From contig JABHQB010000063.1 of the NCBI GenBank assembly GCA_018695965.1, positions 1-9,867 of the forward strand: a stretch of DNA of 9,867 nucleotides, given 5' to 3'. Below, piece after piece: positions 1 through 6,753 of this stretch. A program made the position numbers and the translations under genes. Positions within the stretch are counted from its first letter, which is position 1. Each line of letters opens with the position of its first letter. The notes under the pieces are model-generated. The model saw only the letters and a list, made by a program, of their open reading frames with translations, did not search any database and was not told where the DNA came from. This stretch comes from Flavobacteriales bacterium. Lineage in GTDB: Bacteria > Bacteroidota > Bacteroidia > Flavobacteriales > BACL11.

Positions 1-42
1 AAAAATTGGAGATTAGTAGATATAATTGAAATAGCAAAATAA
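1..42 (+). CDS. rpsQ: 30S ribosomal protein S17, C-terminal end only (5' truncated by window)
   Basis: The first frame reads KNWRLVDIIEIAK and then TAA at 40-42. This fits the C-terminus of Bacteroidota S17, which typically ends in a WRLVEIIEKA-like stretch. S17 is a primary 16S rRNA-binding protein with an OB fold, and its gene normally sits immediately before rplN, as here. The stop codon overlaps the rplN start by one base (TAATG), which suggests translational coupling. Only 13 residues are present, so the call rests on that short match plus position. Confidence 0.85.
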   Translation, partial: KNWRLVDIIEIAK

Positions 43-410
43 TGATACAACAAGAATCTAAAGTAAAAGTAGCTGATAATAGTGGAGCAAAAGAAATTCT
101 ATGTATTAGGGTTTTAGGAGGAACAGGAAAAAGATATGCTTCTGTAGGAGATACAATTGTCGGAACAGTGAAAACAGCTACACCTTCTGGTGGTGTAAAG
201 AAAGGGCAGATAGTAAAAGCTGTAATGGTTAGAGTAAAGAAAGAGATTAGAAGAAAAGATGGTTCTTATATTAGATTTGATGATAACGCATGTGTTATTA
301 TTGATGAGAATGGACAAATGAAAGGTACTCGTGTATTTGGCCCGGTAGCAAGAGAATTAAGAGATAATGATTTCATGAAAGTAGTATCATTAGCACCTGA
401 GGTGTTATAA
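42..410 (+). CDS. rplN: 50S ribosomal protein L14 (uL14)
   Basis: This 122-residue protein is full length for the family. It starts MIQQESKVKVADNSGAKE, the standard L14 N-terminus with the conserved ADNSGA motif. The L14 signature region (about residues 59-87) contains VKKEIRRKDGSYIRFDDNA, and the C-terminal half has the conserved GTRVFGPVARELR. L14 is a beta-barrel protein that binds 23S rRNA at the subunit interface. There it contacts 16S rRNA to form an intersubunit bridge, and it is the docking point for the silencing factor RsfS. The start at 42 shares one base with the rpsQ stop and leaves no space for a ribosome binding site of its own, so translation is probably coupled to rpsQ. Confidence 0.98.
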   Translation: MIQQESKVKVADNSGAKEILCIRVLGGTGKRYASVGDTIVGTVKTATPSGGVKKGQIVKAVMVRVKKEIRRKDGSYIRFDDNACVIIDENGQMKGTRVFGPVARELRDNDFMKVVSLAPEVL

Positions 411-423
411 ACTTATTATAAAG

Positions 424-747
424 ATGGCAAAGTTAAAAATAAAGAAAAACGATACAGTTGTAGTATTAGCTGGTACTTCTAAAGGTAAAGAGGGAAAAGT
501 GATAAAAGTATATCCCGATACTAATAGAGCTATTGTAGAAGGTGTAAATATGGTTTCAAAACATACGAAGCCTAATGCTGCTAATCCACAAGGAGGTATT
601 ATAAAACAAGAAGCATCTATTAATATTTCTAACTTAATGTTGGTTGACCCCAAATCAGGAAAACCAACAAGAATTGGAAGAAAAATAGATGAGAAAACGG
701 GTAAATTAGTGAGATTCTCTAAAAAATCAGCAGAAGTTATAAAATAA
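424..747 (+). CDS. rplX: 50S ribosomal protein L24 (uL24)
   Basis: This 107-residue protein is normal for L24. The N-terminus MAKLKIKKNDTVVVLAG and the following TSKGKEGKVIKVYP form the KOW motif (about residues 7-34). The second conserved block, QGGIIKQEASINISNLMLV (56-74), follows. L24 is one of the first proteins to bind 23S rRNA, initiates 50S assembly, and lies by the polypeptide tunnel exit. The gene follows rplN by 13 bases; the leader ends in TTATAAAG and has no purine-rich Shine-Dalgarno block beyond AAAG. Its TAA stop overlaps the rplE start in TAATG. Confidence 0.98.
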   Translation: MAKLKIKKNDTVVVLAGTSKGKEGKVIKVYPDTNRAIVEGVNMVSKHTKPNAANPQGGIIKQEASINISNLMLVDPKSGKPTRIGRKIDEKTGKLVRFSKKSAEVIK

Positions 748-1526
748 TGGAATATACACCAAATTTAAGAACAATGTATTCAGGTCAGATTACAAATAAT
801 CTGAAAGGAAATTACAAATCGGTAATGCAAGTACCGAAATTAATTAAAATTTGTTTAAATCAAGGTTTAGGATCTGCTAGTTCTGATAAAAAACAAATTG
901 AGGCTGCACAACAAGAAATGACTATAATTACTGGTCAGAAAGCTCTTATTACTAAAGCTACAAAAGATATTTCAAACTTTAAGTTAAGAAAAGGGATGCC
1001 TGTTGGAGTTATGGTAACATTAAGAGGAGATAGAATGTATGAATTTTTAGAAAGATTTATTACATCTACTCTTCCAAGAGTAAGAGATTTTCAAGGTTTG
1101 GAACCTAAAGGTTTTGATGGTAGAGGAAACTTTACAATGGGAATTAAAGAACAAATTGCTTTCCCTGAAATAAGTATTGATAAAATTAATAAAATTACAG
1201 GAATGGATATCACTTTTGTGACTGATTCAGATTCAGATTCAGAAGCTTTAATATTGCTTAAAGAATTTGGTCTGCCATTTAAAAAAGATAATAGTAGAAA
1301 AGAAGAAAGAAAAGAGCAATTAGAAAAGAAAGCACTGGAAGAAAGAAGAGAATTAGAAGAGGAGGCAAAGAAGGAAATGTCTGGAGAAGATAATGAAGAA
1401 AATAATGTAAAATCAGAAGATGTTATAGAAGAAAATTCTATGAATGATCAATCAACATCAACTGAATCAGAAATAGAAGATAATAACCAAGATTTATCAG
1501 AAGAAACTGATAAATCAGAAAGTTAA
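747..1526 (+). CDS. rplE: 50S ribosomal protein L5 (uL5) with long acidic C-terminal extension
   Basis: Residues 1-179 are a complete L5. Recognisable blocks are KSVMQVPKLIKICLNQGLG (24-42), ITGQKALITKATKDISNFKL, RKGMPVGVMVTLRGDRMYEF (81-100), LPRVRDFQG, the GFDGRGNFTMGI block and DKINKITGMDITFV. The core ends at LPFKK. L5 binds 5S rRNA in the central protuberance and contacts S13 and the P-site tRNA. The protein is 259 residues instead of about 180. Residues 180-210 are a mixed-charge stretch rich in E, K and R that is likely helical. Residues 211-259 are acidic and low complexity, with 18 Asp or Glu and only two Lys. The tail is in frame, has no internal stop and ends 6 bases before rpsN, so it looks like a real part of the gene rather than a frameshift. 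Its function is unknown. Confidence 0.96.
   Translation: MEYTPNLRTMYSGQITNNLKGNYKSVMQVPKLIKICLNQGLGSASSDKKQIEAAQQEMTIITGQKALITKATKDISNFKLRKGMPVGVMVTLRGDRMYEFLERFITSTLPRVRDFQGLEPKGFDGRGNFTMGIKEQIAFPEISIDKINKITGMDITFVTDSDSDSEALILLKEFGLPFKKDNSRKEERKEQLEKKALEERRELEEEAKKEMSGEDNEENNVKSEDVIEENSMNDQSTSTESEIEDNNQDLSEETDKSES
1224..1241 (+). repeat. GATTCA x3 microrepeat inside rplE
   Basis: Three perfect, in-frame copies of the hexamer GATTCA encode Asp-Ser pairs (residues 160-165 of L5) just after the conserved GMDITFVT strand. In related L5 proteins this position is a variable surface loop, usually rich in Thr, Glu and Asp. A hexamer slip would add or remove two residues without breaking the frame. 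Confidence 0.8.
1284..1523 (+). other. Segment of rplE encoding the extra C-terminal tail of L5
   Basis: This stretch codes for residues 180-259, beyond the normal end of L5. The first part reads DNSRKEERKEQLEKKALEER and continues as a heptad-like E/K/R run that could form a single charged helix or short coiled coil. The second part, from Met211, is rich in E, D, S and N and is probably disordered. On the DNA level it is purine-rich on the coding strand (GAA, AAA and AGA codons), but otherwise its base composition resembles the rest of the gene. I do not recognise a known domain in it. Confidence 0.85.
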
Positions 1527-1532
1527 TAAATT

Positions 1533-1802
1533 ATGGCAAAAGAATCCATGAAAGCTCGTGAAGTAAAAAGAGCAAAAATAGTAGCAAAATATGCTGAAAA
1601 GAGAGCAGCTTTAAAAGAGGCTGGTGATTATGAAGGATTACAAAAACTTCCTAAAAACGCTTCTCCTATCAGAATGCATAACAGATGTAAAATTACAGGA
1701 AGACCAAAAGGTTATATGAGACAATTTGGTGTCTCTCGTGTTAAGTTTAGAGAAATGGCAAACTTTGGATTGATTCCTGGTGTAAAAAAAGCAAGTTGGT
1801 AA
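1533..1802 (+). CDS. rpsN: 30S ribosomal protein S14, long zinc-free form (uS14)
   Basis: This 89-residue protein is the long type of S14. It begins MAKESMKAREVKRAKIVAKY and has the conserved C-terminal block HNRCKITGRPKGYMRQFGVS followed by SRVKFREMANFGLIPGVKKASW. The zinc-binding form has two CxxC pairs, but only one cysteine (Cys52) is present here, so this is the zinc-independent form. S14 is a late-assembling protein of the 30S head, contacting S3, S10 and S19 close to the A site. The gene lies 6 bases after the unusual L5 tail; its leader (TTAATAAATT) has no Shine-Dalgarno match. A clean full-length rpsN right after the L5 tail shows the local assembly is sound. Confidence 0.98.
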   Translation: MAKESMKAREVKRAKIVAKYAEKRAALKEAGDYEGLQKLPKNASPIRMHNRCKITGRPKGYMRQFGVSRVKFREMANFGLIPGVKKASW

Positions 1803-1823
1803 TTATAAAATAAAGAAAAAGAA

Positions 1824-2219
1824 ATGTTTACAGATCCAATAGCAGATTATTTAACTAGAGTGAGAAACGCTCAGGTAGCTGGTCATAAGGTAGTTGATAT
1901 ACCTGCATCTAATATGAAAAAATCTATTACTGAAATTTTATTTGATAAAGGATATATTTTAAGTTATAAATTTGAAGATGAGGTTAATCATCAGGGAAAT
2001 ATAAAAATTGCATTAAAATACAATTCTAAAAATCCTGCAATTAAGAAATTAATTAGAGTTAGTAAGCCAGGTCTTAGAAAGTATACTAATAAAGAAACAA
2101 TGCCTAGAGTAATTAATGGTTTAGGAATTGCAATTATTTCTACATCAAAAGGTGTAATTACAGATAAAGAAGCGAGAAATTTAAATGTAGGTGGTGAAGT
2201 TATATGCTACGTTTATTAA
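1824..2219 (+). CDS. rpsH: 30S ribosomal protein S8 (uS8)
   Basis: This 131-residue protein has normal S8 length. The N-terminus MFTDPIADYLTRVRNAQ is the classic S8 start, and the signature GIAIISTSKGVITDKEAR (101-118) leads into the conserved end GGEVICYVY. S8 binds helix 21 in the central domain of 16S rRNA and is essential for platform assembly. In E. coli it also represses the spc operon by binding mRNA around the start of rplE. Whether it does so here cannot be seen by eye. The 21-base leader is A-rich (AAAATAAAGAAAAAGAA) and lacks a GGAG core. Confidence 0.98.
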   Translation: MFTDPIADYLTRVRNAQVAGHKVVDIPASNMKKSITEILFDKGYILSYKFEDEVNHQGNIKIALKYNSKNPAIKKLIRVSKPGLRKYTNKETMPRVINGLGIAIISTSKGVITDKEARNLNVGGEVICYVY

Positions 2220-2240
2220 TTATATAAATAGAGAAAAAAG

Positions 2241-2792
2241 ATGTCAAGAATAGGAAATAGTCCAGTATCATTCTCAGAAGGAACAACAGTTTCTCTTGTA
2301 GATGGTATTGTTACTGTAAAAGGAAAACTTGGAGAATTATCTCAGAATGTAGATAACTCTATTACAATTTCTGTAAATGAAAATGAAGTGGTTCTTACAA
2401 GAGATTCTGAAGATAAACAAGTAAGGTCTTATCATGGTTTATATAGATCACTTATCGCTAACATGGTAGAGGGTGTAGAAAAAGGGTATGAAAAGAAATT
2501 AGAATTAATTGGTGTTGGGTTCAGAGCATCTAATCAAGGACAGAAGTTGGATATACACGCTGGGTATTCTCATAATATTATATTTGAAATTCCTGATGAG
2601 GTAAAAGTAACAACTGTTTCTGAAAAAGGTCAGCCACCTCTTGTTGTTCTAAATTCAATTGATAAACAATTAATTGGTTCAGTAGCTGCTAAAATAAGAT
2701 CATTAAGAAAACCTGAACCATATAAAGGTAAGGGTATTAAGTATGTTGGTGAATATATTAGAAGAAAAGCTGGTAAAACATCTGCTGCATAG
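2241..2792 (+). CDS. rplF: 50S ribosomal protein L6 (uL6)
   Basis: This 183-residue protein has the usual length and two-domain layout of L6. It begins MSRIGNSPV, carries the first-domain motif RSYHGLYRSLIANMVEGV (62-79), the linker KLELIGVGFRA, and the strongly conserved C-terminal rRNA-binding signature PEPYKGKGIKYVGEYIRRKAGK (from residue 158). L6 sits near the base of the bL12 stalk and the sarcin-ricin loop, and is needed for late 50S assembly and elongation factor function. It is the only gene in the window that ends in TAG. The 21-base spacer before it contains AGAGAAAAAAG, which is purine-rich but not a Shine-Dalgarno match. Confidence 0.98.
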   Translation: MSRIGNSPVSFSEGTTVSLVDGIVTVKGKLGELSQNVDNSITISVNENEVVLTRDSEDKQVRSYHGLYRSLIANMVEGVEKGYEKKLELIGVGFRASNQGQKLDIHAGYSHNIIFEIPDEVKVTTVSEKGQPPLVVLNSIDKQLIGSVAAKIRSLRKPEPYKGKGIKYVGEYIRRKAGKTSAA

Positions 2793-2807
2793 TTAAAATA
2801 AAGAAAA

Positions 2808-3164
2808 ATGAAAGAATCAAGAAAAGATAAAAGACAAGGTATTAGGTATAGAATTCGTAAAACAATTAGTGGAAGCGCAGAAACTCCAAGATTGGCAGTA
2901 TTCAGATCTAACAAGCAAATTTATGCTCAATTAATTGATGATAATGAAGGAACAACTATCGCTTCTGCTTCTTCTAATGAAAAGTCAATTGTAGATAAAA
3001 AAGTAAATAAAACAGAACAAGCTCAATTAGTAGGAACTCTTATTGGAGAAAAAGCTAAAGAAGCTGGAGTAAAATCAGTAAGATTTGATCGAGGTGGTTT
3101 TTTATACCATGGAAGAATCAAATGTTTAGCAGACAGTGCTCGTGAAACCGGATTAAAATTCTAA
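2808..3164 (+). CDS. rplR: 50S ribosomal protein L18 (uL18)
   Basis: This 118-residue protein matches the normal length of bacterial L18. It has a basic N-terminal tail (KESRKDKRQGIRYRIRKTI), then the core motif PRLAVFRSNKQIYAQLIDD (27-45) and the C-terminal block FDRGGFLYHGRIK (93-105) with LADSARE. L18 binds 5S rRNA together with L5 and anchors it in the central protuberance, so it is a direct partner of the tailed L5 encoded upstream. The leader is TTAAAATAAAGAAAA (15 bases after the rplF stop). Confidence 0.98.
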   Translation: MKESRKDKRQGIRYRIRKTISGSAETPRLAVFRSNKQIYAQLIDDNEGTTIASASSNEKSIVDKKVNKTEQAQLVGTLIGEKAKEAGVKSVRFDRGGFLYHGRIKCLADSARETGLKF

Positions 3165-3173
3165 TAAATAGAT

Positions 3174-3698
3174 ATGTTTAAATTAGCAGAAAATAAAAAA
3201 GTAAAATCTTCTTCAGATATTGATTTAAAAGATAGATTAGTAGCTATACAAAGAGTAGTAAAAGTAACGAAAGGAGGTAGAACGTTTCGTTTCTCAGCAA
3301 TTGTTGTTGTAGGAGATGAGCAATCTATTGTAGGGATTGGTTTAGGAAAATCTAATGATGTTGCTACAGCTATTGCAAAAGCAATTGAAGCGGGGAAAAA
3401 GAATTTATATAAGATACCAGTTCTTAAGGGAACTATTCCTCACGAACAATTATCAAAGTTTGGTGGTTCACAGGTGTTAATTAAACCTGCATCTCATGGT
3501 ACAGGAATTAAAGCTGGAGGAGCGATGAGAGCAGTAATTGAAAGTGCTGGTATTAAAGATATACTTGCTAAATCAAAAGGTTCTTCAAACCCTCATAATT
3601 TAGTAAAAGCTACTATGAAAGCTCTTTTAGAATTAAGAGATGCTAGAACGGTAGCAAATCAAAGAGGTATTAGTATGGATAGAGTTTTTAACGGATAA
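3174..3698 (+). CDS. rpsE: 30S ribosomal protein S5 (uS5)
   Basis: This 174-residue protein is typical of S5. The N-terminal double-stranded-RNA-binding fold (about 18-85) includes LKDRLVAIQRVVKVTKGGR and the conserved FSAIVVVGDE. The C-terminal domain contains GTGIKAGGAMRAVIESAGI (109-127) and the SSNPHNLVKATMKALLEL segment. S5 lies at the mRNA entry channel on the back of the 30S subunit, next to S4 (also in this window), and influences decoding accuracy and mRNA unwinding. The conserved TKGGRTFRF loop, where spectinomycin-resistance and fidelity changes occur in E. coli S5, looks ordinary. The gene starts 9 bases after rplR, with leader TAAATAGAT. Confidence 0.98.
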   Translation: MFKLAENKKVKSSSDIDLKDRLVAIQRVVKVTKGGRTFRFSAIVVVGDEQSIVGIGLGKSNDVATAIAKAIEAGKKNLYKIPVLKGTIPHEQLSKFGGSQVLIKPASHGTGIKAGGAMRAVIESAGIKDILAKSKGSSNPHNLVKATMKALLELRDARTVANQRGISMDRVFNG

Positions 3699-3712
3699 TC
3701 CAATAATAGAAA

Positions 3713-3892
3713 ATGGAAAAGATTAAGATTAAACAAGTTAGAAGTAGAATAGGCCGTCCTAAAGTTCAGAAATTAACTTTAGATGCTCTTGGATTAACAA
3801 AAATGAATAAAGTTGTAGAACATAATGCTACTCCTCAAATTTTAGGAATGGTAAAGAAAATACAACACTTAATAACTGTAGTAGAAAAGTAA
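3713..3892 (+). CDS. rpmD: 50S ribosomal protein L30 (uL30)
   Basis: A 59-codon gene fills the space between rpsE and rplO. It reads MEKIKIKQVRSRIGRPK, then QKLTLDALGLTKMNK and VVEHNATPQILGMVKKIQHL, ending in VVEK and TAA. This is a complete short bacterial L30, with the conserved S-x-IGRP motif at residues 11-16, the LGL-K turn and the GM-x-KI-x-HL helix. L30 binds 23S rRNA near the 5S region of the large subunit. It starts 14 bases after rpsE (leader CCAATAATAGAA) and ends 4 bases before rplO, its standard position in this operon. Confidence 0.97.
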   Translation: MEKIKIKQVRSRIGRPKVQKLTLDALGLTKMNKVVEHNATPQILGMVKKIQHLITVVEK

Positions 3893-3896
3893 AAAG

Positions 3897-4361
3897 ATGG
3901 AATTACATAATTTAAAACCTGCAGAAGGTTCTATTAAGAAAGGAAAAAGAATCGGTAGAGGAGAGGGATCGAAAAGAGGAGGTACGTCTACTAGAGGACA
4001 TAATGGAGCTAAATCTCGTTCAGGTTATTCTAAAAAGAGTGGTTTTGAGGGGGGGCAGCAACCTTTACAAAGAAGAGTTCCTAAGTTTGGATTTACGAAT
4101 CCTAATAGAAAAGAATATTTAGGAATCAACTTAGATAGATTACAAGAAGTCATTACAAATAAAAAAATTAAAGGAGCTATTACTAAAGAAGTTTTAGTTT
4201 TAAACGGTATGGCTTACAAAAAGGATTTAATTAAGATTTTAGGAAGAGGAGACTTAACTTCTAAAATTGACATTACAGTAGACGCTTTTTCTACTTCTGC
4301 AAAATTGGCAATTGAAAAAGCAGGTGGTACAGCTACAATTATATCAACTGTAACCGAATAA
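3897..4361 (+). CDS. rplO: 50S ribosomal protein L15 (uL15)
   Basis: This 154-residue protein has normal L15 length. The N-terminal half is a Gly/Arg/Lys-rich extension that threads through 23S rRNA: MELHNLKPAEGSIKKGKRIG, then RGEGSKRGGTSTRGHNGAKS and GFEGGQQPLQRRVPKFGF. The globular C-terminal half carries the L15 signature from about residue 114 (ILGRGDLTSKIDITVDAFS, then AKLAIEKAGG). L15 is a late assembly protein that links several domains of the 50S. A run of seven G (4049-4055) encodes part of E51-G52-G53 and stands out in this AT-rich sequence. The gene directly precedes secY. Confidence 0.98.
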   Translation: MELHNLKPAEGSIKKGKRIGRGEGSKRGGTSTRGHNGAKSRSGYSKKSGFEGGQQPLQRRVPKFGFTNPNRKEYLGINLDRLQEVITNKKIKGAITKEVLVLNGMAYKKDLIKILGRGDLTSKIDITVDAFSTSAKLAIEKAGGTATIISTVTE

Positions 4362-4369
4362 GAAAGATA

Positions 4370-5752
4370 ATGAGAAAACTGATACAAACGATAAAAAATA
4401 TCTGGAAAATTGAGGATCTTAAAACAAGAATCTTAATAACACTGGCTTTTATTGCAATTTACCGATTTGGATCTTTTGTGGTCCTGCCTGGAATTGACGC
4501 AACTGTGTTGTCCCAAGCAAATGAAAACTCTGGAGGTCCTACTGGACTTCTAGCTTTATTAAATATGTTTACTGGTGGAGCATTTGCACAAGCATCTATA
4601 TTTGCACTAGGGATTATGCCATATATTTCCGCATCTATTGTTATTCAATTATTAGGGATGGCTATTCCTTATTTCCAAAAACTCCAAAGAGAAGGAGAAA
4701 GCGGAAGAAGAAAAATTAATAATATTACAAGGTATTTAACTATCTTAATAGTAGGAGGGCAAGCTCCAGGATTTATTGCAAATTTAAAAGCAACTTGGTT
4801 AAATGTTGCAGTTAACATGCCAGATGGTAGTATATCCTATGTTTTCCCAAATAATGAAGTATCTGCATCTTTTTGGATAATGTCTATAATTATTTTGATC
4901 ACTGGAACATTATTTGTAATGTGGTTAGGTGAAAAAATTACTGATAGAGGAATTGGTAATGGTATATCATTACTTATTATGATTGGTATTATCGCATTAC
5001 TTCCAATGTCATTAGTGCAAGAATTTACAAGTAGTACAATTAATAATCAAGGAGGTCTAGTTAAATTCGTATTAGAGATGGTAATATTAGTTGTTGTTAT
5101 TGGATTATGTATTTTATTAGTGCAGGGGACCAGAAGAATACCTGTTCAATATGCGAAAAGAATTGTTGGTAATAAACAATATGGCGGGGTACGTCAGTTT
5201 ATTCCATTAAAGGTAAACGCTTCTGGTGTAATGCCAATTATTTTTGCACAAGCAATTATGTTTATTCCTATGACATTAGCTGGTTTTTCTGATTCTGATC
5301 AATTAACAGGAATAACACAGGCTTTATCTGATTTTGCAGGATTCTGGTACAATGCTCTGTTTTTTGTAATGGTTGTAATATTTACCTATTTCTATACAGC
5401 AATTACGGTAAATCCGAAACAAATGGCTGATGATATGAAAAAGAATGGTGGATTTATTCCTGGTATTAAGCCAGGTAGAAAAACTGCAGAATATTTAGAC
5501 AGTGTGATGTCAAGAATTACATTACCTGGATCATTATTTCTAGGATTTGTAGCAATTCTTCCTGCGTTTGCTATGCAGGCTGGAGTTAATCCTCAGTTTG
5601 CACAGTTCTTTGGAGGTACATCATTATTAATTATCGTTGGAGTAGTATTGGATACACTTCAACAAATAGAGAGTCACCTATTAATGCGTCATTATGATGG
5701 ATTAATGGAAAAAGGAAAAATTAAAGGTAAGTCTTCTGGAAGTATGATGTAA
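4370..5752 (+). CDS. secY: Protein translocase channel subunit SecY
   Basis: This 460-residue inner-membrane protein is the pore of the SecYEG translocon, which exports unfolded proteins with SecA and inserts membrane proteins from the ribosome. Ten hydrophobic segments can be placed by eye at about 20-40, 76-98, 119-138, 165-186, 197-216, 230-252, 283-304, 328-347, 384-403 and 413-430. The plug region (GLLALLNMFTGGAFAQASIF, 59-78) precedes segment 2. The fourth cytosolic loop has GTRRIPVQYAKR (253-264). The fifth has NPKQMADDMKKNGGFIPGIK (348-367), ending in Lys where E. coli has the SecA-sensitive Arg357; this appears normal for the phylum from memory. The start MRKLIQTIKNIWKIEDLKTR is the typical amphipathic SecY N-terminus. 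The stop overlaps map by one base (TAATG). Confidence 0.98.
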   Translation: MRKLIQTIKNIWKIEDLKTRILITLAFIAIYRFGSFVVLPGIDATVLSQANENSGGPTGLLALLNMFTGGAFAQASIFALGIMPYISASIVIQLLGMAIPYFQKLQREGESGRRKINNITRYLTILIVGGQAPGFIANLKATWLNVAVNMPDGSISYVFPNNEVSASFWIMSIIILITGTLFVMWLGEKITDRGIGNGISLLIMIGIIALLPMSLVQEFTSSTINNQGGLVKFVLEMVILVVVIGLCILLVQGTRRIPVQYAKRIVGNKQYGGVRQFIPLKVNASGVMPIIFAQAIMFIPMTLAGFSDSDQLTGITQALSDFAGFWYNALFFVMVVIFTYFYTAITVNPKQMADDMKKNGGFIPGIKPGRKTAEYLDSVMSRITLPGSLFLGFVAILPAFAMQAGVNPQFAQFFGGTSLLIIVGVVLDTLQQIESHLLMRHYDGLMEKGKIKGKSSGSMM

Positions 5753-6525
5753 TGATACATTATAGATCAGAAGATGAAATTGATTTAATAAGAGAAAGTT
5801 CTTTACTTGTTGCTAAAACCCATGCTGAAATATCAGCACTGATTAAACCAGGGGTTACCACACTTCAGCTAGATACAATAGCGGAAGAGTTTATAAGAGA
5901 TAATGGAGGTGTTCCTGCATTTAAAGGTTATGGTGGTTTTCCGAATACACTTTGCTCGTCTTTAAACGAGCAAGTTGTTCACGGGATACCAAATGATAAA
6001 CCACTAAATGATGGAGATATTATTTCAATGGATTGTGGAGTTGTTATGAATGGATATTATGGAGATTCTGCTTACACCTATGAGGTAGGTGATGTTTCTA
6101 AAGAGGTTAAAAATCTACTTATAAGGACCAAAGAATCTTTATATAAAGGAATTGAGAAAGCGGTTTCAGGTAACAGAATTGGTGATATTGGTTTTGCTAT
6201 TCAAAAGCATGTAGAACAGTTCGGATATGGAGTAGTTAGAGAAATGGTTGGACATGGTGTTGGAGAAAACCTTCATGAAGATCCTCAAGTTCCTAATTAC
6301 GGAAGAAGAGGGAGAGGAGTTAAGTTAAAAGAAAATATGGTTATTGCTATAGAACCTATGATAAATATGGGAACTAGAGAGATAAATCAACTTTCTGATG
6401 GTTGGACTATTGTTACAGCTGATAAGAAATTCTCAGCTCATTATGAACATACCATTGTAGTAAGAAAAGGAAAAGCAGAGGTTTTATCAAGTTTTGAAGA
6501 AATAGAAAAAAGATTGAAAAAATAA
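5752..6525 (+). CDS. map: Type I methionine aminopeptidase
   Basis: This 257-residue cytosolic enzyme removes the initiator methionine from new proteins at the tunnel exit, after deformylation. Length and motifs fit the short type I (E. coli-like) class with no zinc-finger extension. The five metal ligands are visible as Asp94 (SMDCG), Asp105 (YYGDSAYT), His168 (MVGHGVG), Glu201 (IEPMINMG) and Glu232 (YEHTIVV). His77 (VVHGIP) and His175 (NLHEDP) match the substrate-binding histidines. All seven sit three positions before their E. coli counterparts, except His175, which also matches by the same offset. The ATG overlaps the secY stop, implying coupled translation. Placement between secY and infA without adk is common in Bacteroidota, whereas many Firmicutes carry adk between secY and map. 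Confidence 0.98.
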   Translation: MIHYRSEDEIDLIRESSLLVAKTHAEISALIKPGVTTLQLDTIAEEFIRDNGGVPAFKGYGGFPNTLCSSLNEQVVHGIPNDKPLNDGDIISMDCGVVMNGYYGDSAYTYEVGDVSKEVKNLLIRTKESLYKGIEKAVSGNRIGDIGFAIQKHVEQFGYGVVREMVGHGVGENLHEDPQVPNYGRRGRGVKLKENMVIAIEPMINMGTREINQLSDGWTIVTADKKFSAHYEHTIVVRKGKAEVLSSFEEIEKRLKK

Positions 6526-6527
6526 AA

Positions 6528-6743
6528 ATGGCGAAACAAGAAAACATAGAGTTAGATGGCACGATTATTAAAGCATTATCGAACGCAATGTTTCATGTAG
6601 AGCTAGAAAACGGACATATTGTGACAGCTCATATATCTGGTAAAATGAGAAAATATTATATCAAACTTTTACCAGGAGATAAAGTTAAGATGGAAATGAG
6701 TCCGTATGATTTAACAAAAGGTAGAATAACATATAGGTACTAA
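6528..6743 (+). CDS. infA: Translation initiation factor IF-1
   Basis: This 71-residue protein has the standard IF-1 length and is one S1-type OB fold. Conserved stretches are ELDGTIIKALSNAMFHVELE (8-27), NGHIVTAHISGKMRKYYIK (28-46) and LLPGDKVKMEMSPYDLTKGR (47-66), ending ITYRY. IF-1 binds the A site of the 30S subunit and works with IF-2 and IF-3 during initiation. It begins 2 bases after the map stop (TAAAAATG), leaving no space for a separate Shine-Dalgarno site in non-coding sequence. Confidence 0.98.
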   Translation: MAKQENIELDGTIIKALSNAMFHVELENGHIVTAHISGKMRKYYIKLLPGDKVKMEMSPYDLTKGRITYRY

Positions 6744-6753
6744 AATTAAAATT

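Noticed and set aside
1360..1379. AGGAGG followed 11 bases later by an in-frame ATG (L5 Met211), which could mark an internal start for a separate 49-residue acidic peptide.
   Set aside because: The motif falls out of Glu/Ala codons in a purine-rich stretch, the spacing is long, and no real gene start in this window uses a Shine-Dalgarno site.
2579..2586. TATATTTG, matching the Bacteroidota -7 promoter element TAnnTTTG, inside rplF (another copy is in secY near 4597).
   Set aside because: No TTTG -33 element lies at the right distance upstream of the rplF copy, and such strings are expected by chance in AT-rich coding sequence.
2630..2914. Antisense open frame of 94 codons across the rplF/rplR junction, and other minus-strand frames at 114-317, 405-653, 7355-7561, 8857-9048 and 9052-9267.
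   Set aside because: Each lies opposite a well-conserved gene, has no recognisable domain, and has low-complexity Ser/Phe/Ile-rich composition typical of shadow frames.
3270..3275. AAAGGAGG-like string inside rpsE, and similar GAGGAGG inside rplO (about 3974-3982).
   Set aside because: Both encode conserved Lys/Arg-Gly-Gly residues and are not followed by a plausible alternative gene start.
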